DNA of 41,170 nucleotides, taken from contig JAIXVE010000263.1 of NCBI GenBank assembly GCA_027483175.1, positions 1-41,170 on the forward strand, given 5' to 3'. Source of the stretch: Verrucomicrobiaceae bacterium (GTDB lineage Bacteria > Verrucomicrobiota > Verrucomicrobiia > Verrucomicrobiales > V1-33). The translations under genes were made by a program, and so were the position numbers. Numbering within the stretch: position 1 is the first letter of the stretch; each line of letters begins with the position of its first letter. The notes under the pieces are model-generated. The model ran no database searches. It saw only the letters and a list, made by a program, of their open reading frames with translations, and was not told where the DNA came from. Of the stretch, positions 9,901 through 18,016 are shown piece after piece.

Positions 9901-10908
9901 GTCATTGAGTCCGTCGGCGTCGGTATCCGCAATCAGCGGGCTCGTTCCCGTATTCAATGCACTCACCCATGTGCCGGTCCCCGTCTCCACTCCGTCCGCA
10001 AAGCCGTCGGCGTCGGTATCCGTGTTGTTCGGCTTCGTTCCCTTCGCGAACTCGTCAGCATTGCTCAGACCGTCCACATCAAGATCCCCCGCACCGGTCA
10101 GGATCGTCAGGTTCGCCGCAAATCGCAGCTCCCAGGCGTCCGCAAGCCCATCACTGTCGGTATCGTTCGGCCCGACCAGCGTCGCAGGCGACGCCCCCGT
10201 TGCCAGATTCGAAATCTCCAGCGGCGTCAGCTCCCGCGAGAAGAACGCCACGTCGTCCAGACGGCCGCTCACCGCTTCCACCTGATTGGACGAATTCCCG
10301 ATGAACAGTTCCGTGAAATCCGTCGGCAGCGGCGCGGTATTGAACCCGGCCAGCATCTCCGAGCCATTCACATAAATCCGCTTCGTGTCCCCAGCCTTGA
10401 CCAGCACAATGTGATTCCACGTGGAAATCCAAGTCGCACCAGGATTCACAGAAACACGGTTGAGCCCGGCGTCGCAGCAGCCGCCGGTATCCCAGTAAAT
10501 CGACCCGTCACTCCACGGCGTGTGCGCGCTGAACGCACGCTGCACCGTCGCAGAATTCGCAAAGAACGTCGTCTGGTTCCGCTGTTCGCCAAGGTTCTGC
10601 CAGTACGAAATCGAGAGCGTATTCGTCGCTCCCGCCGCATTCAGGAACGACGCGTCCGTCACGTGCATCCGGTGACGATCGTTCCCGAACAGCATCGCAC
10701 GGTCAGTGCCAGCACCAGTCCGGCCGCTGGTCACAACGTCAAATTGGGCACCGCTGAGCAGCACCCCGACGTTCCCGGCATGGGCATCAATCGAGATCCC
10801 CGTGCCCACGTTGTCGAAGTTCCACCACGCGATCAGATCGCTGGCATGTCCGCTCTGGGCAAGGCCCAGTAACAGCGGCGGCAGTAGGTTTAAGAGTGGT
10901 TTTTTCAT
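6934..10908 (-). CDS. Large secreted LamG-domain protein with calcium-binding aspartate repeats
   Basis: A 1324-residue extracellular protein. I start at ATG 10908, which places the signal peptide MKKPLLNLLPPLLLGLAQSGHA at residues 1-22; the open frame extends 18 residues further upstream. Module A (about 23-240), module B (about 390-610) and split module C (about 765-838 plus 1079-1214) are homologous LamG-like units, each with the hallmark H-x-PWS-x-G-x-IY-x-D-x2-GCC (from His129, His501 and His1116). Between A, B and C lie thrombospondin-3-like DxDxDG repeats (about 247-377 and 618-757). A canonical LamG domain (about 839-1078, WTHVVATWDGSRARVYVDG) interrupts module C. The C-terminus (about 1242-1324) is a small beta domain with VYTLEASSNLT, of the type found at the end of verrucomicrobial secreted proteins. 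Probably a surface glycan-binding or adhesive protein; no catalytic domain is visible. Confidence 0.85.
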   Translation of the reverse strand: MKKPLLNLLPPLLLGLAQSGHASDLIAWWNFDNVGTGISIDAHAGNVGVLLSGAQFDVVTSGRTGAGTDRAMLFGNDRHRMHVTDASFLNAAGATNTLSISYWQNLGEQRNQTTFFANSATVQRAFSAHTPWSDGSIYWDTGGCCDAGLNRVSVNPGATWISTWNHIVLVKAGDTKRIYVNGSEMLAGFNTAPLPTDFTELFIGNSSNQVEAVSGRLDDVAFFSRELTPLEISNLATGASPATLVGPNDTDSDGLADAWELRFAANLTILTGAGDLDVDGLSNADEFAKGTKPNNTDTDADGFADGVETGTGTWVSALNTGTSPLIADTDADGLNDGAETNNGIFLSAANAGTNPYNADTDGDGFTDAAEAVFSTSNPTNGASRPLRPGQLDLIAYWDFNTDTDPTKTLDKVKGFPGTLKAGTMFSPDAAGRTGLVGDKAVDMGGSGNFGTGVVVDGGGFLNIAAAQDQVAISWWQNLYGTPDSSSIYANALSVERGINVHTPWSNGNIYFDTVGCCDGGTQRIDAPGGLSLGVWQHIVVNKNGDTKAFWVNGVKVREGTNTNDLPKNFTRFFIGTDAGNLNMAGLMDDVAVYGDALTDAQIALLAGGMRPNDPALVPPNSDTDGDGMQDAYEDANGLNKFADDRFLDLDSDGMNNISEYLANTKPNNPDTDGDTLRDGVETKTGTWVSTLNTGTDPLKTDSDGDGLADNVETNTGTYVSLTNTGTNPTKLDSDGDKWDDMTEIKWPSNPTLATSVPSLNPDPTKLDLLAYWDFNGSTAGADADKIHGFDAKFFGADTTRTATGQGVSGGATDKAIDFGVSGAGHGAHVENAKWFGLAIPNTAATVANLGTLGSDGNMLVPQAVFEAPGIPAATDGAASFPTVLTSRTAFNAALNPTTWTTEAWLKPATANAPGGLTCALSCGDFADPRKGWLIYQSDSGWNLRTYFNTGLATSVNITGNNGAPPVAGVWTHVVATWDGSRARVYVDGQLRITSDVRTYVPGIAGGFSVGCRADGAFGWPGDADEVAFYNTVLTDAEIAAHYNSGISVPGPQSYSSLVLASNPVGYWRMTNSNPGPFAEDQVAVSFWQKLDSLGNSSAFWASSPSSSSNVRGFQAHAPWSDGNIYFDSAGCCADGLQRTSGPGDIMTGVWEHFVFQKKGPRKEVWKNGALILSTDSAAALPADINRLTIGAEPSGSGGNNSVRGLMDDFAVFADFLSEENVARLAGGESPISVATNPPPPPPVFQVSNVSYDKVTNQATLTWNSKIGKVYTLEASSNLTESPWPYRINDAIPSGGSTTTVTVNLTSLFPTGNPTRLYMRVRENP

Positions 10909-10923
10909 GGAGGTGACAGTGAA

Positions 10924-10990
10924 ACCTGCCGAATGGGTGGTTTTCCGGCAGTTACCCCCCAAAATATCGGATTTTTAATGTTCATGTCAC
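10924..10990 (-). promoter_or_regulatory. Putative promoter and leader hairpin of the LamG gene
   Basis: On the minus strand a -35-like GTGACA (10990-10985) and a -10-like TATTTT (10966-10961) are 18 bases apart. The leader then holds an inverted repeat, CGGCAG (10946-10951) against CTGCCG (10926-10931), with a 14-base loop. There is no Shine-Dalgarno sequence; the bases just before the start codon are CACCTCC, the reverse complement of one. Confidence 0.35.
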
Positions 10991-11105
10991 GACAAAACCG
11001 CGCCCCATTTCTCGAAATCTGCCGCCCACCCAACCCAAACTCCTGCTTTTCCAGCGTTCCTCACAACTCCCTGTTGTGGTCCGCCGACCAGATGCAGAAT
11101 CCTCC

Positions 11106-13631
11106 TCAGCTCATCTCCTTCCAGTGGTGCCGCGGATACCGCCGCTCCATCTCTTTCTTGATCGCCGGATAATGATTCTTCCAGAACCCCGCCAGATCCC
11201 GGGTGATCTGAATCGGCCGGTGATTCGGAGCCAGAATCGTCAGCACCAGCGGCACTCGCCCAGCCGCAATCCGCGGGGTGTCCTTCTGCGTGAACAACTG
11301 CTGCATGAAAACACTCAGACTCGGCTCCTCAGGGCGCGTGTAGTCAATCTTCACCTTCTTCCCCGTATCGATCTCCACCCGCTCCGGCGCGTGCCGGTCC
11401 AGCGCCGCCGCCTGACTGTGGCTCAGCCAACCCTGCAGCGCCGGCATCGGATCCAGATCCTTGATGTCCCGGAACCCGCGGCTCCCGTGAAACAACTCCT
11501 CCAGCACCAGCCGGTGGTCATCCTCCCCAAACACCGGTAGCTCCAGCTCCGGCATCGCCGCCCTCAGAAAATTCAGCCGCGCCATCCACTGCAGCACGTT
11601 GTCCGACCAGTTCGCCAGCGCCAATCGGCCCCGCAGCACTTCCTCCGCCAGAATCGCCGCCGCCGCATTCGCCTCAGGCTCGCCACTCTGCCGCTCCCGG
11701 ATCACCAGATCCCGGAACCGCACCCGCTCCCGCTGAATCACCCGCCGCTGGTTCGCATCAAAATACGGCGCCTTCTCCAGCTCGAAATCCTCCGGAAACA
11801 ACTCTCCTAACCAGTCCTCCTCCAGCGACGTCAGCAACTGCAGCGTCACCTGCAATTCCCGGCCCTGCACCTCCGTGATCTCCGCCGCCGCCAGCAGTTC
11901 ATGCCCCCGGCACACCGTCTCCGCAGCCGCATTCCCACGCCGCCCGCCCACCACATCACACGCCGCTCCCCCGGAACTCGTCCGCCTCGCCACCTGGTCG
12001 CTGAACCCAGTCAGCACCACCCTAGCCAGCACCTCGCCACCCGGCGGCTCTGGATCCGTAAACCGTCGCTCGCCCGCAATCGCCGCCAGCCGCTCCGCCA
12101 ATCGCGCCGCCTCCGCCGCAGCCCTTCCATTCAACCCCACCGCCCCGCACGCATCCGGCTGAAAATTCCGGTCCGCCGCCATCCGCCACGCCCTCAGCAG
12201 CGGCTGAAAATCACTCCGGTCATCCGCTTCCTGCCACGGCCCCGTCGCCCCGCGCGTGAAGATCGATCGCCCCTGCAGCAGCGCCACCGCCATCGCCACC
12301 GCCGCCACACAATCATGCGCCTTCGCCGCCTCCATCAGCCGCGCATGCCGCGGGTGCAGCGGATAACGCGTCAGCGCCCTCCCCGTATGCGTGATCCCAC
12401 CCACCGCATCAATCGCCCCTAACTCCCGCAGCAGCACCACCGCCCGCTCCATGCTCCGCGGATCCGGCCGCTCAAACCACCGGAACGCCTCCAGATCCTC
12501 CACCCCCGCCGCCTTCAGCGTCAGCACCACCTCCGCCAGATCCAGCCTCAGAATCTCCGGCACCTCCGCCGCCGCACGCCTCCCGTGCGCTTCCTCACTC
12601 CACAGTCGCCAGCACGTCCCCGCAGCCGTCCGCCCCGCCCGACCCGCCCGCTGGTCAGCACTCGACCGCGCCACCGGCTGCACCGTCAGGGTGTTGATCC
12701 CCCGGTTAGGATCCCACGCCGCCATCCTCGCCAGTCCCGCATCGATCACAATCTGCACGCCATCAATCGTCAGCGATGTCTCCGCGACATTCGTCGACAC
12801 AATAATCCGCCGCGGCCCCCCAGCCCGCACCGCCGCGTCCTGCTGCGATGGCGGCAACTCCCCGTGCAGCGGCACAATCTCAAAAGCCTTCGCCCACTTC
12901 TCCCTCCCTAGCGCCTCAATCGTCTTCCGGATCTCATACGCCCCCGGCATGAAAATCAGCGCATGTCCCTCCCTCCGGCTCGCCAGCGCTTCCCCGCACA
13001 CCCTCGCCGCATGATCCCACAGCTCCCCTTTGATCGCGATCTTCTTCGGCGCATACCGCACCTCCACCGGATAGGTCCGCCCCGCCGACACCAGATGCAC
13101 CGCCTCAGGCCCCAGATACGCCCGCAGCGCTTCCGTCTGCAGGGTCGCCGACATCACCAGAATCCCCAGATCCGGCCGCTTCGTCACCTGCAACTCCAGC
13201 GCCCGCGCCAGCGAAATGTCCCCATACAGATGCCGCTCGTGAAATTCATCAAACACCACCGCCGCCACTCCCCTCAACTCAGGATCATCCACCATCCTTC
13301 TCAACAATATCCCCTCCGTCACAAACCGGATCCGCGTCGCCCGCCCCGCCACATTCTCAAACCGCACCTGGTACCCCACCTCCTCTCCTAACCTCACCCC
13401 CATCTCCTCCGCCACCCGCCGCGCCAGCATCCGCGCCGCTATCCGCCTCGGCTGCAGCACCACAATCTCTCCGCCTCCAGTCAATCCGCCACGATCCAGC
13501 ATCTGCGGCAACTGCGTCGACTTCCCCGACCCAGTCGGCGCTTCCACAATGAATCGTCGACACGGCACAGCCCCGCTCCACGCCGCCGCCAGCGCAGGCT
13601 CGATTTCATAAATTGGCAGTCGGGATTCCAT
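11106..13631 (-). CDS. hrpB: ATP-dependent RNA helicase HrpB
   Basis: An 841-residue DEAH-type superfamily 2 helicase, close to the usual length of HrpB. Motif I is APTGSGKST (31-39), motif II DEFH (128-131), motif III SAT (161-163), motif V lies in STNVAETSLTIDG (279-291) and motif VI is QRAGRAGR (327-334). The C-terminal half carries the HrpB-specific region ending in a basic tail with YPRHHWKEMS. The role in RNA metabolism in bacteria is poorly defined; the protein is cytoplasmic. The start is ATG. It lies 100 bases downstream of the thioredoxin gene on the same strand. Confidence 0.93.
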   Translation of the reverse strand: MESRLPIYEIEPALAAAWSGAVPCRRFIVEAPTGSGKSTQLPQMLDRGGLTGGGEIVVLQPRRIAARMLARRVAEEMGVRLGEEVGYQVRFENVAGRATRIRFVTEGILLRRMVDDPELRGVAAVVFDEFHERHLYGDISLARALELQVTKRPDLGILVMSATLQTEALRAYLGPEAVHLVSAGRTYPVEVRYAPKKIAIKGELWDHAARVCGEALASRREGHALIFMPGAYEIRKTIEALGREKWAKAFEIVPLHGELPPSQQDAAVRAGGPRRIIVSTNVAETSLTIDGVQIVIDAGLARMAAWDPNRGINTLTVQPVARSSADQRAGRAGRTAAGTCWRLWSEEAHGRRAAAEVPEILRLDLAEVVLTLKAAGVEDLEAFRWFERPDPRSMERAVVLLRELGAIDAVGGITHTGRALTRYPLHPRHARLMEAAKAHDCVAAVAMAVALLQGRSIFTRGATGPWQEADDRSDFQPLLRAWRMAADRNFQPDACGAVGLNGRAAAEAARLAERLAAIAGERRFTDPEPPGGEVLARVVLTGFSDQVARRTSSGGAACDVVGGRRGNAAAETVCRGHELLAAAEITEVQGRELQVTLQLLTSLEEDWLGELFPEDFELEKAPYFDANQRRVIQRERVRFRDLVIRERQSGEPEANAAAAILAEEVLRGRLALANWSDNVLQWMARLNFLRAAMPELELPVFGEDDHRLVLEELFHGSRGFRDIKDLDPMPALQGWLSHSQAAALDRHAPERVEIDTGKKVKIDYTRPEEPSLSVFMQQLFTQKDTPRIAAGRVPLVLTILAPNHRPIQITRDLAGFWKNHYPAIKKEMERRYPRHHWKEMS

Positions 13632-13731
13632 GCAGAAACCCTACAGAGCAGCCCCGCGCCGGGCTCACAAGCGCCCCGGCACGGTTTTTACACAGGTACT
13701 CCGCCCGCCACGCACTCGCCGCAGCAGCAAT

Positions 13732-14466
13732 TCACTTCGCCGCCGTCTCGGCCGGAGCCTTGCCGTGCGCCAGTTCCTTCGCCTTCGTCTTCGCTTCCTC
13801 GCCTTCCGCGATGATCTTGCCAGTCGCATCCAGCAGTTTGTAGTTCGGAATCCCCTTCGGTGCCATCGCCGCAAACACCTTCTCCTTCTGCCACTTGCCC
13901 TGCGGCACCCCGGGGAAATTGAACTTCATGTCCTTCATGAACGAAATCATCCCCGCTTCGTCCTGGTCACAGCTCAAATGCACCACCTCAACAGTCTTCG
14001 AAGACGCAATATCAGAATCATAAGCCTCCGCCAGATGCGGAGCCGCCGCCCGGCACGGCCCGCACCACGACGCTCCCCAGTAAATCAGATAGTGCTCCGG
14101 TGCCTTCTCCGCAAAGATATCATGCTTCTTCAGCCGCTTGCCGTCCAGCTTCACCGTGTTCCCCGCCAGCGCCTTCGCAACCTCCCCAGTCTTCGCCTTG
14201 TCCGCATTCTCCGCAGCCGCCGCCGCCTCTGCCTTCTCCTTGTCCTGCGCCGTAATGAAATCCCGGTCTTCCTGACTCAGCTTATCCAGCGGCAGCGTCA
14301 CCGACTTCCCGTTCTTCATCTTGATCGTCGCCTTGTCAGCCTTCACCCCCGTCAACTCCCCATCAAACGACTTGGATGCATCGTCCGCACTCGTCCACTT
14401 GCGGATCGCAGCTGGCGCAGAAACGGCAATCGCCGCAAAGACAATCGAAAGAAGAATGGTTTTCAT
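13732..14466 (-). CDS. Secreted SHD1-thioredoxin fusion protein
   Basis: A 244-residue protein with a signal peptide (about 1-20, MKTILLSIVFAAIAVSAPAA). Residues about 21-75 resemble the SHD1 domain (IRKWTSADDASKSFDGEL, then KSVTLPLDKLSQEDRDFI). An Ala/Glu/Lys-rich linker leads to a TlpA-like thioredoxin domain with the redox motif WCGPC (134-138) and the cis-proline in GIPNYKL (Pro207). It probably acts as a periplasmic thiol-disulfide oxidoreductase; the SHD1 part may bind a partner. I start at ATG 14466 because it begins the signal peptide; the longer frame upstream is not protein-like. It is divergent from the dehydrogenase gene, 127 bases apart. Confidence 0.87.
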   Translation of the reverse strand: MKTILLSIVFAAIAVSAPAAIRKWTSADDASKSFDGELTGVKADKATIKMKNGKSVTLPLDKLSQEDRDFITAQDKEKAEAAAAAENADKAKTGEVAKALAGNTVKLDGKRLKKHDIFAEKAPEHYLIYWGASWCGPCRAAAPHLAEAYDSDIASSKTVEVVHLSCDQDEAGMISFMKDMKFNFPGVPQGKWQKEKVFAAMAPKGIPNYKLLDATGKIIAEGEEAKTKAKELAHGKAPAETAAK

Positions 14467-14593
14467 TTGCACCAATCTGCGCCCTCCCCGCCATTTCCGC
14501 AACCGCGCGAAAGCGGATCCCGGAACCCGCTTTTCGCATTGTCCCCACCCCTCTCCAGCCACACCTTCACGCCCCACCCACTTCCACCCCCTC

Positions 14594-15376
14594 ATGCCCC
14601 CTATCGCCTTTGTCACCGGAGCCAGCCGCGGGCTGGGCCACGGATTCGCCCTCACCCTCGCCCGCGCAGGCTACGACCTCGTCATCTCCTCTCGCAACGC
14701 CGCAGACTGCGCCGCCACCGCAGACGCCATCGTCGCCCTCGGCCGCCGCTGCACCACCGTCTCCCTCGACGTCCGTGACTTCGACAGCATCCAACTCGCC
14801 GCCGTCGACGCAGAAGCCGCCTTCGGCCGCATCGACGTTCTCGTCAACAACGCCGGCTGCAACCGCCGCAAACCAGCCCTCGAAGTCACATGGGACGACT
14901 GGAACACCGTCCTCGAAACCAACCTCCGCGGCACGTTCTTCGTTAGCCAGGCCGTCGCCCGCGGCATGATCCAGCGCCAGTCCGGCCGCATCATCAACAT
15001 CGGCTCCGTCACCTGCGTCGCAGGCTACGCCGGCCTCGCCCCCTACGGAGCCAGCCGCGGCGGCGTCAAACAACTCACCATGAGCCTCGCCTCCGACTGG
15101 GGCCCACACGGCATCACCGTCAATTGCCTCGCCCCAGGATGGTTCCGCACCGAACAAAACCGCGTCATGTACGACGACGCAGGCTGGGTCGATTACCTCA
15201 GCGAACGCATCCCTCTCGGCAGACCCGGCAAACCCGGCGACCTCGACGGCGCCCTCCTCTTCCTCGCCAGCGAAGCCTCCGCCTACGTCACCGGCCAGAC
15301 ACTCCTCGTCGATGGCGGCATCTCCGTCGGTCAGGTCCGCGCCCTCCCTCAGGCCCCACCTCCTCCCGCTCCATAA
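14594..15376 (+). CDS. SDR-family oxidoreductase with YxxxR in place of YxxxK
   Basis: A 260-residue classical short-chain dehydrogenase/reductase. The cofactor loop is TGASRGLG (8-15), NNAG is at 85-88, the catalytic Ser138 is in NIGSVT and Tyr151 in YGASRGG. The residue four after Tyr is Arg155 (codon CGC), where classical members have the catalytic Lys. The C-terminus has the usual LASEASAYVTGQTLLVDGG. Overall it looks like the gluconate 5-dehydrogenase or 3-oxoacyl-ACP reductase branch, but the substrate cannot be read from sequence. I start at ATG 14594, which begins the Rossmann strand directly; the longer frame is antisense to the thioredoxin gene. A tail of Pro and Ala follows residue 250. 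Confidence 0.88.
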   Translation: MPPIAFVTGASRGLGHGFALTLARAGYDLVISSRNAADCAATADAIVALGRRCTTVSLDVRDFDSIQLAAVDAEAAFGRIDVLVNNAGCNRRKPALEVTWDDWNTVLETNLRGTFFVSQAVARGMIQRQSGRIINIGSVTCVAGYAGLAPYGASRGGVKQLTMSLASDWGPHGITVNCLAPGWFRTEQNRVMYDDAGWVDYLSERIPLGRPGKPGDLDGALLFLASEASAYVTGQTLLVDGGISVGQVRALPQAPPPPAP

Positions 15377-15386
15377 CGACCATCGT

Positions 15387-15404
15387 CTGTCACAAATTCG
15401 TCAC
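15387..15404 (+). promoter_or_regulatory. Pho-box-like site upstream of the PhoB gene
   Basis: CTGTCACAAATTCGTCAC matches the E. coli Pho box pattern (two 7-base TGTCA-type half sites 11 bases apart) at 15 of 18 positions. It lies 47 bases before the phoB start, where PhoB would activate its own gene. The E. coli consensus is used from memory and the phylum may differ, so this is a strong candidate, not a proven site. Confidence 0.6.
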
Positions 15405-15451
15405 CACGCACTGCATTGCCGGATCACCCGCACAGCGTCTCTTCATCCCAC

Positions 15452-16141
15452 ATGCATACTGTTCTAGTGGTCGATGACGAGACGGACATTCTCGAACTGG
15501 TGGTCTTCAACCTCGAACGCCAGCAGTTCAAGGTCCTCACCGCTGACAACGGCCTCACCGCCGTCCAGATCGCCAAAGACAAAATCCCGGACCTCATCGT
15601 CCTCGACCTCATGCTCCCAGGCATGGACGGCTTCTCCGTCTTCCGCGAACTCCGCGCCGACCCCCGCACTAACGGTATCCCCGTCCTCATGCTCACCGCC
15701 AAAGGCGAGGTCAATGACCGCATCGCTGGCCTCGAACTCGGCGCAGACGACTACGTCACCAAACCCTTCAGCCCGCGCGAACTCCTCCTCCGCGTCCGCG
15801 CCCTCCTCAAACGCACCCGCAAGGTCACCGTCGACGCCAGCCTCAAATCCGGCGACTTCCTCCTCGAACGCAATACCCTCAAACTCTTCCTCGCAGGGCG
15901 TCCCGTCGACCTCACCGCCACAGAATTCAAACTCCTCCGCCTCCTCGTCGAAGCCAATGGCGAGGTCCAGGAACGCGACGCCCTCCTCCGCGAGGTCTGG
16001 GGCTACTCCGATACCATGCTCACTCGCACGCTCGACACTCACGTGAAACGCCTCCGCGAAAAACTCGGCAAACACGCCGAATGCATCCAGACCGTCCGCG
16101 GCGTCGGCTACCGCTTCGTCGCCTCCCCCAACCCGGCGTGA
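15452..16141 (+). CDS. phoB: PhoB-like response regulator
   Basis: A 229-residue OmpR/PhoB-family regulator. The receiver domain (about 1-115) has the acidic pocket DDE at 8-10, phospho-acceptor Asp52 in VLDLMLPGMDGF, Thr82 and Lys104. The C-terminal winged-helix DNA-binding domain (about 130-225) carries LTATEFKLLRLL and a VRGVGYRF ending. I start at ATG 15452 (MHTVLVVDDE); the longer frame adds 12 non-family residues. The gene overlaps the histidine kinase gene at GTGA and is preceded by a Pho-box-like site, so control of phosphate starvation genes is the best inference. No pst or phoU gene is present in the window. Confidence 0.88.
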   Translation: MHTVLVVDDETDILELVVFNLERQQFKVLTADNGLTAVQIAKDKIPDLIVLDLMLPGMDGFSVFRELRADPRTNGIPVLMLTAKGEVNDRIAGLELGADDYVTKPFSPRELLLRVRALLKRTRKVTVDASLKSGDFLLERNTLKLFLAGRPVDLTATEFKLLRLLVEANGEVQERDALLREVWGYSDTMLTRTLDTHVKRLREKLGKHAECIQTVRGVGYRFVASPNPA

Positions 16142-17352
16142 CTCCTCTCGAAATCCTCCTCCTCATCCTCTGCCTCGGCCTCGCCATCGGCTGCCTCCTG
16201 CAAGGCCGCCGCCGCTCCTCACCAGCTTCCCCAGGCAGCGAAGCCGACCGCGCCAGCGTCCTCGAAAGCGTCCTCGAAGGCCTCGGTGATTCCTGTCTCC
16301 TCCTCAACAGCAACCACGACATCGCCTTCGCCAATCACGAAACCCTCGACCTCTTCCGCGTCACCGGCGACCTCCGCGGCCGCCCCCTCGCCTCCCTCAT
16401 CAGCGACGAACGCATCCTCCAGTTCATCCGCCGCCTCGACGCCTCAGGTGCCAAATGGGCCGAAGAAGAATTCCGCAGCCCCATCGTCCGCGGCAACCTC
16501 GCCGATGAACGCTTCCTCGTCGTCTCCGCAGCCCCTGTCCAACTCTCCGGCGATGCCCCCGGCCGCTACCTCCGCGTCGTCATCCGCGATGAAACCGACC
16601 GCCACGAAACCGAACAGATCCGCAAGGACTTCGTCGCCAATGCCTCCCACGAACTGAGGACCCCGCTCTCCATCATCAACGGCTACCTCGAAAACCTCCT
16701 CGAAGGTGACATCGACGACCCCGCCATGTCCCGGAAAGCCCTCATCACGATGCAGAAACACGGCGAACGCATCGCCCGCATCGTCGAGGACATGCTCACC
16801 CTATCCAAATTCGAGTCCGTCGGCGAAAAAGGCATCGCCGGCCTCCGCGCCGCCTCCTTCTCCTGCCGCGAATGCGCCGAAGACGTCATCGAACGTCTCG
16901 CCCCCCTCGTCGAAGAAAAACGCGCTCGCTTCCGCCTCCACTTCCCGCCCGATGGCGCAGACGAAATCAAGGGCGACCGCTTCTACTGGGACCAGATCTT
17001 CTTCAATCTCATCGAAAACGCCCTCAAGGAAAATAAACCAGGCAATCTCGAAATCGCCGTCACCATGGCCCGCGAAGACGCCGCCTCCGTCATCCGCATC
17101 GCCGACAACGGCATCGGCATCCCGCGCGCCGACCTCCCCTTCATCTTCAAACGCTTCTACCGCGTCGCCAAACACCATAGCCAGAAAATCAAAGGCACCG
17201 GCCTCGGCCTCTCCATCGTCCGCCGCGCCGTCGAATCCCACGGCGGCACCATCTCCGTCGACAGCACGCTCGGCCTCGAAACCGTCTTCACCATCCGCCT
17301 CCCCGACTACCTCCCGGATCCGGAACCACAGCCGGCCGCACCAGCCGACTGA
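16138..17352 (+). CDS. phoR: PhoR-like sensor histidine kinase
   Basis: A 404-residue kinase that probably phosphorylates the PhoB-like regulator upstream. I start at GTG 16138, which overlaps the phoB stop (GTGA) and puts a single membrane helix at about residues 4-21; the longer frame to 16081 reads back into phoB. A PAS-like domain (about 40-150) has no periplasmic sensor loop. HisKA holds His171 in NASHELRTPLS. The ATPase domain has the N box NLIENAL (290-296), DNGIGIP (323-329) and the G2 box GTGLGLS (353-359). The domain order matches PhoR, which senses through the Pst transporter and PhoU, not by its own periplasmic domain. Confidence 0.85.
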   Translation: MTPLEILLLILCLGLAIGCLLQGRRRSSPASPGSEADRASVLESVLEGLGDSCLLLNSNHDIAFANHETLDLFRVTGDLRGRPLASLISDERILQFIRRLDASGAKWAEEEFRSPIVRGNLADERFLVVSAAPVQLSGDAPGRYLRVVIRDETDRHETEQIRKDFVANASHELRTPLSIINGYLENLLEGDIDDPAMSRKALITMQKHGERIARIVEDMLTLSKFESVGEKGIAGLRAASFSCRECAEDVIERLAPLVEEKRARFRLHFPPDGADEIKGDRFYWDQIFFNLIENALKENKPGNLEIAVTMAREDAASVIRIADNGIGIPRADLPFIFKRFYRVAKHHSQKIKGTGLGLSIVRRAVESHGGTISVDSTLGLETVFTIRLPDYLPDPEPQPAAPAD

Positions 17353-17356
17353 CACC

Positions 17357-18016
17357 TCATTCCCCGCGCCGCCGCTGCAGCAGCGCCACCGATCCTAACG
17401 CCGCAAACGCCAGCCCCATCAGCCCCAGCGCCGTCGTCAGCGCCCGCTCATAACGCATCGCCTGCACGTCCTCATACAGGGTGATCGACAGGGTCCTCGT
17501 CACCCCGGGAATGCTCCCCCCGACCATCAGCGCCACCCCGAACTCACCCACGCTGTGCGCAAATGTCAGGACCATCCCGGACACCACGCCCGGCCACGCC
17601 ACCGGCACCGCCACCCTCACAAATCTCCGCCACGGCGACGCCCCCAGACACGCCGCCGCTTCTAACTGATCCCGCGGCACCGCCGCAAACCCCGCCATGA
17701 ACGGCCGCACCGCAAACGGCAGGTTGAACAGCACCGACGCCACCAGCAGCCCCGCAAAACTGAACGGCAGCGTCCCACCCGTCCACTCCAGCCACCGCGC
17801 CCCCACCCACGTCCGCGGCCCCAGCGCCATCAGCAAAAAGAAACCTAACACCGTCGGCGGCAGCACAAGCGGCAGCGCCGTCACCGCCTCCACCACCACC
17901 CGCCACCGGCTCCGCGTCGTCGCCAGCCACCACGCCAGCGGCAATCCTGCCACCAGCAGCACCAGCGTCGTCGCCAGCGCCAACCGCACCGTCAGCCAGA
18001 GCGCCGTCGTGTCCAT
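17357..18016 (-). CDS. modB: Molybdate ABC transporter permease
   Basis: A 219-residue inner membrane permease with about five hydrophobic helices and the EAA loop (EAAACLG, 119-125) that docks the ATPase. The length and sequence (LPLVLPPTVLGFFLL at about 48-62) are typical of ModB. I start at ATG 18016, whose A is shared with the modA stop (TGATG), so the two are translationally coupled. The gene ends 4 bases from the end of the convergent phoR gene, leaving no room for a ModC ATPase, which would normally follow. Tungstate or another oxyanion is an alternative substrate. Confidence 0.9.
   Translation of the reverse strand: MDTTALWLTVRLALATTLVLLVAGLPLAWWLATTRSRWRVVVEAVTALPLVLPPTVLGFFLLMALGPRTWVGARWLEWTGGTLPFSFAGLLVASVLFNLPFAVRPFMAGFAAVPRDQLEAAACLGASPWRRFVRVAVPVAWPGVVSGMVLTFAHSVGEFGVALMVGGSIPGVTRTLSITLYEDVQAMRYERALTTALGLMGLAFAALGSVALLQRRRGE

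Noticed and set aside
9780..10170. Tandem DNA repeat in the LamG gene
   Set aside because: The repetition is of DxDxDG calcium-binding units at the protein level; DNA copies have diverged and need no separate repeat feature.
7453..10872. 1139-codon open frame on the plus strand opposite the LamG gene
   Set aside because: The translation is Arg/His/Val-rich without domains, as expected from the antisense of a high-GC gene; the minus strand encodes signal peptide and LamG motifs.
13658..13689. Hairpin GCCGGG...CCCGGC followed by TTTTT on the plus strand
   Set aside because: It looks like an intrinsic terminator, but no plus-strand gene ends upstream; both neighbours run on the minus strand, where no T tract follows.
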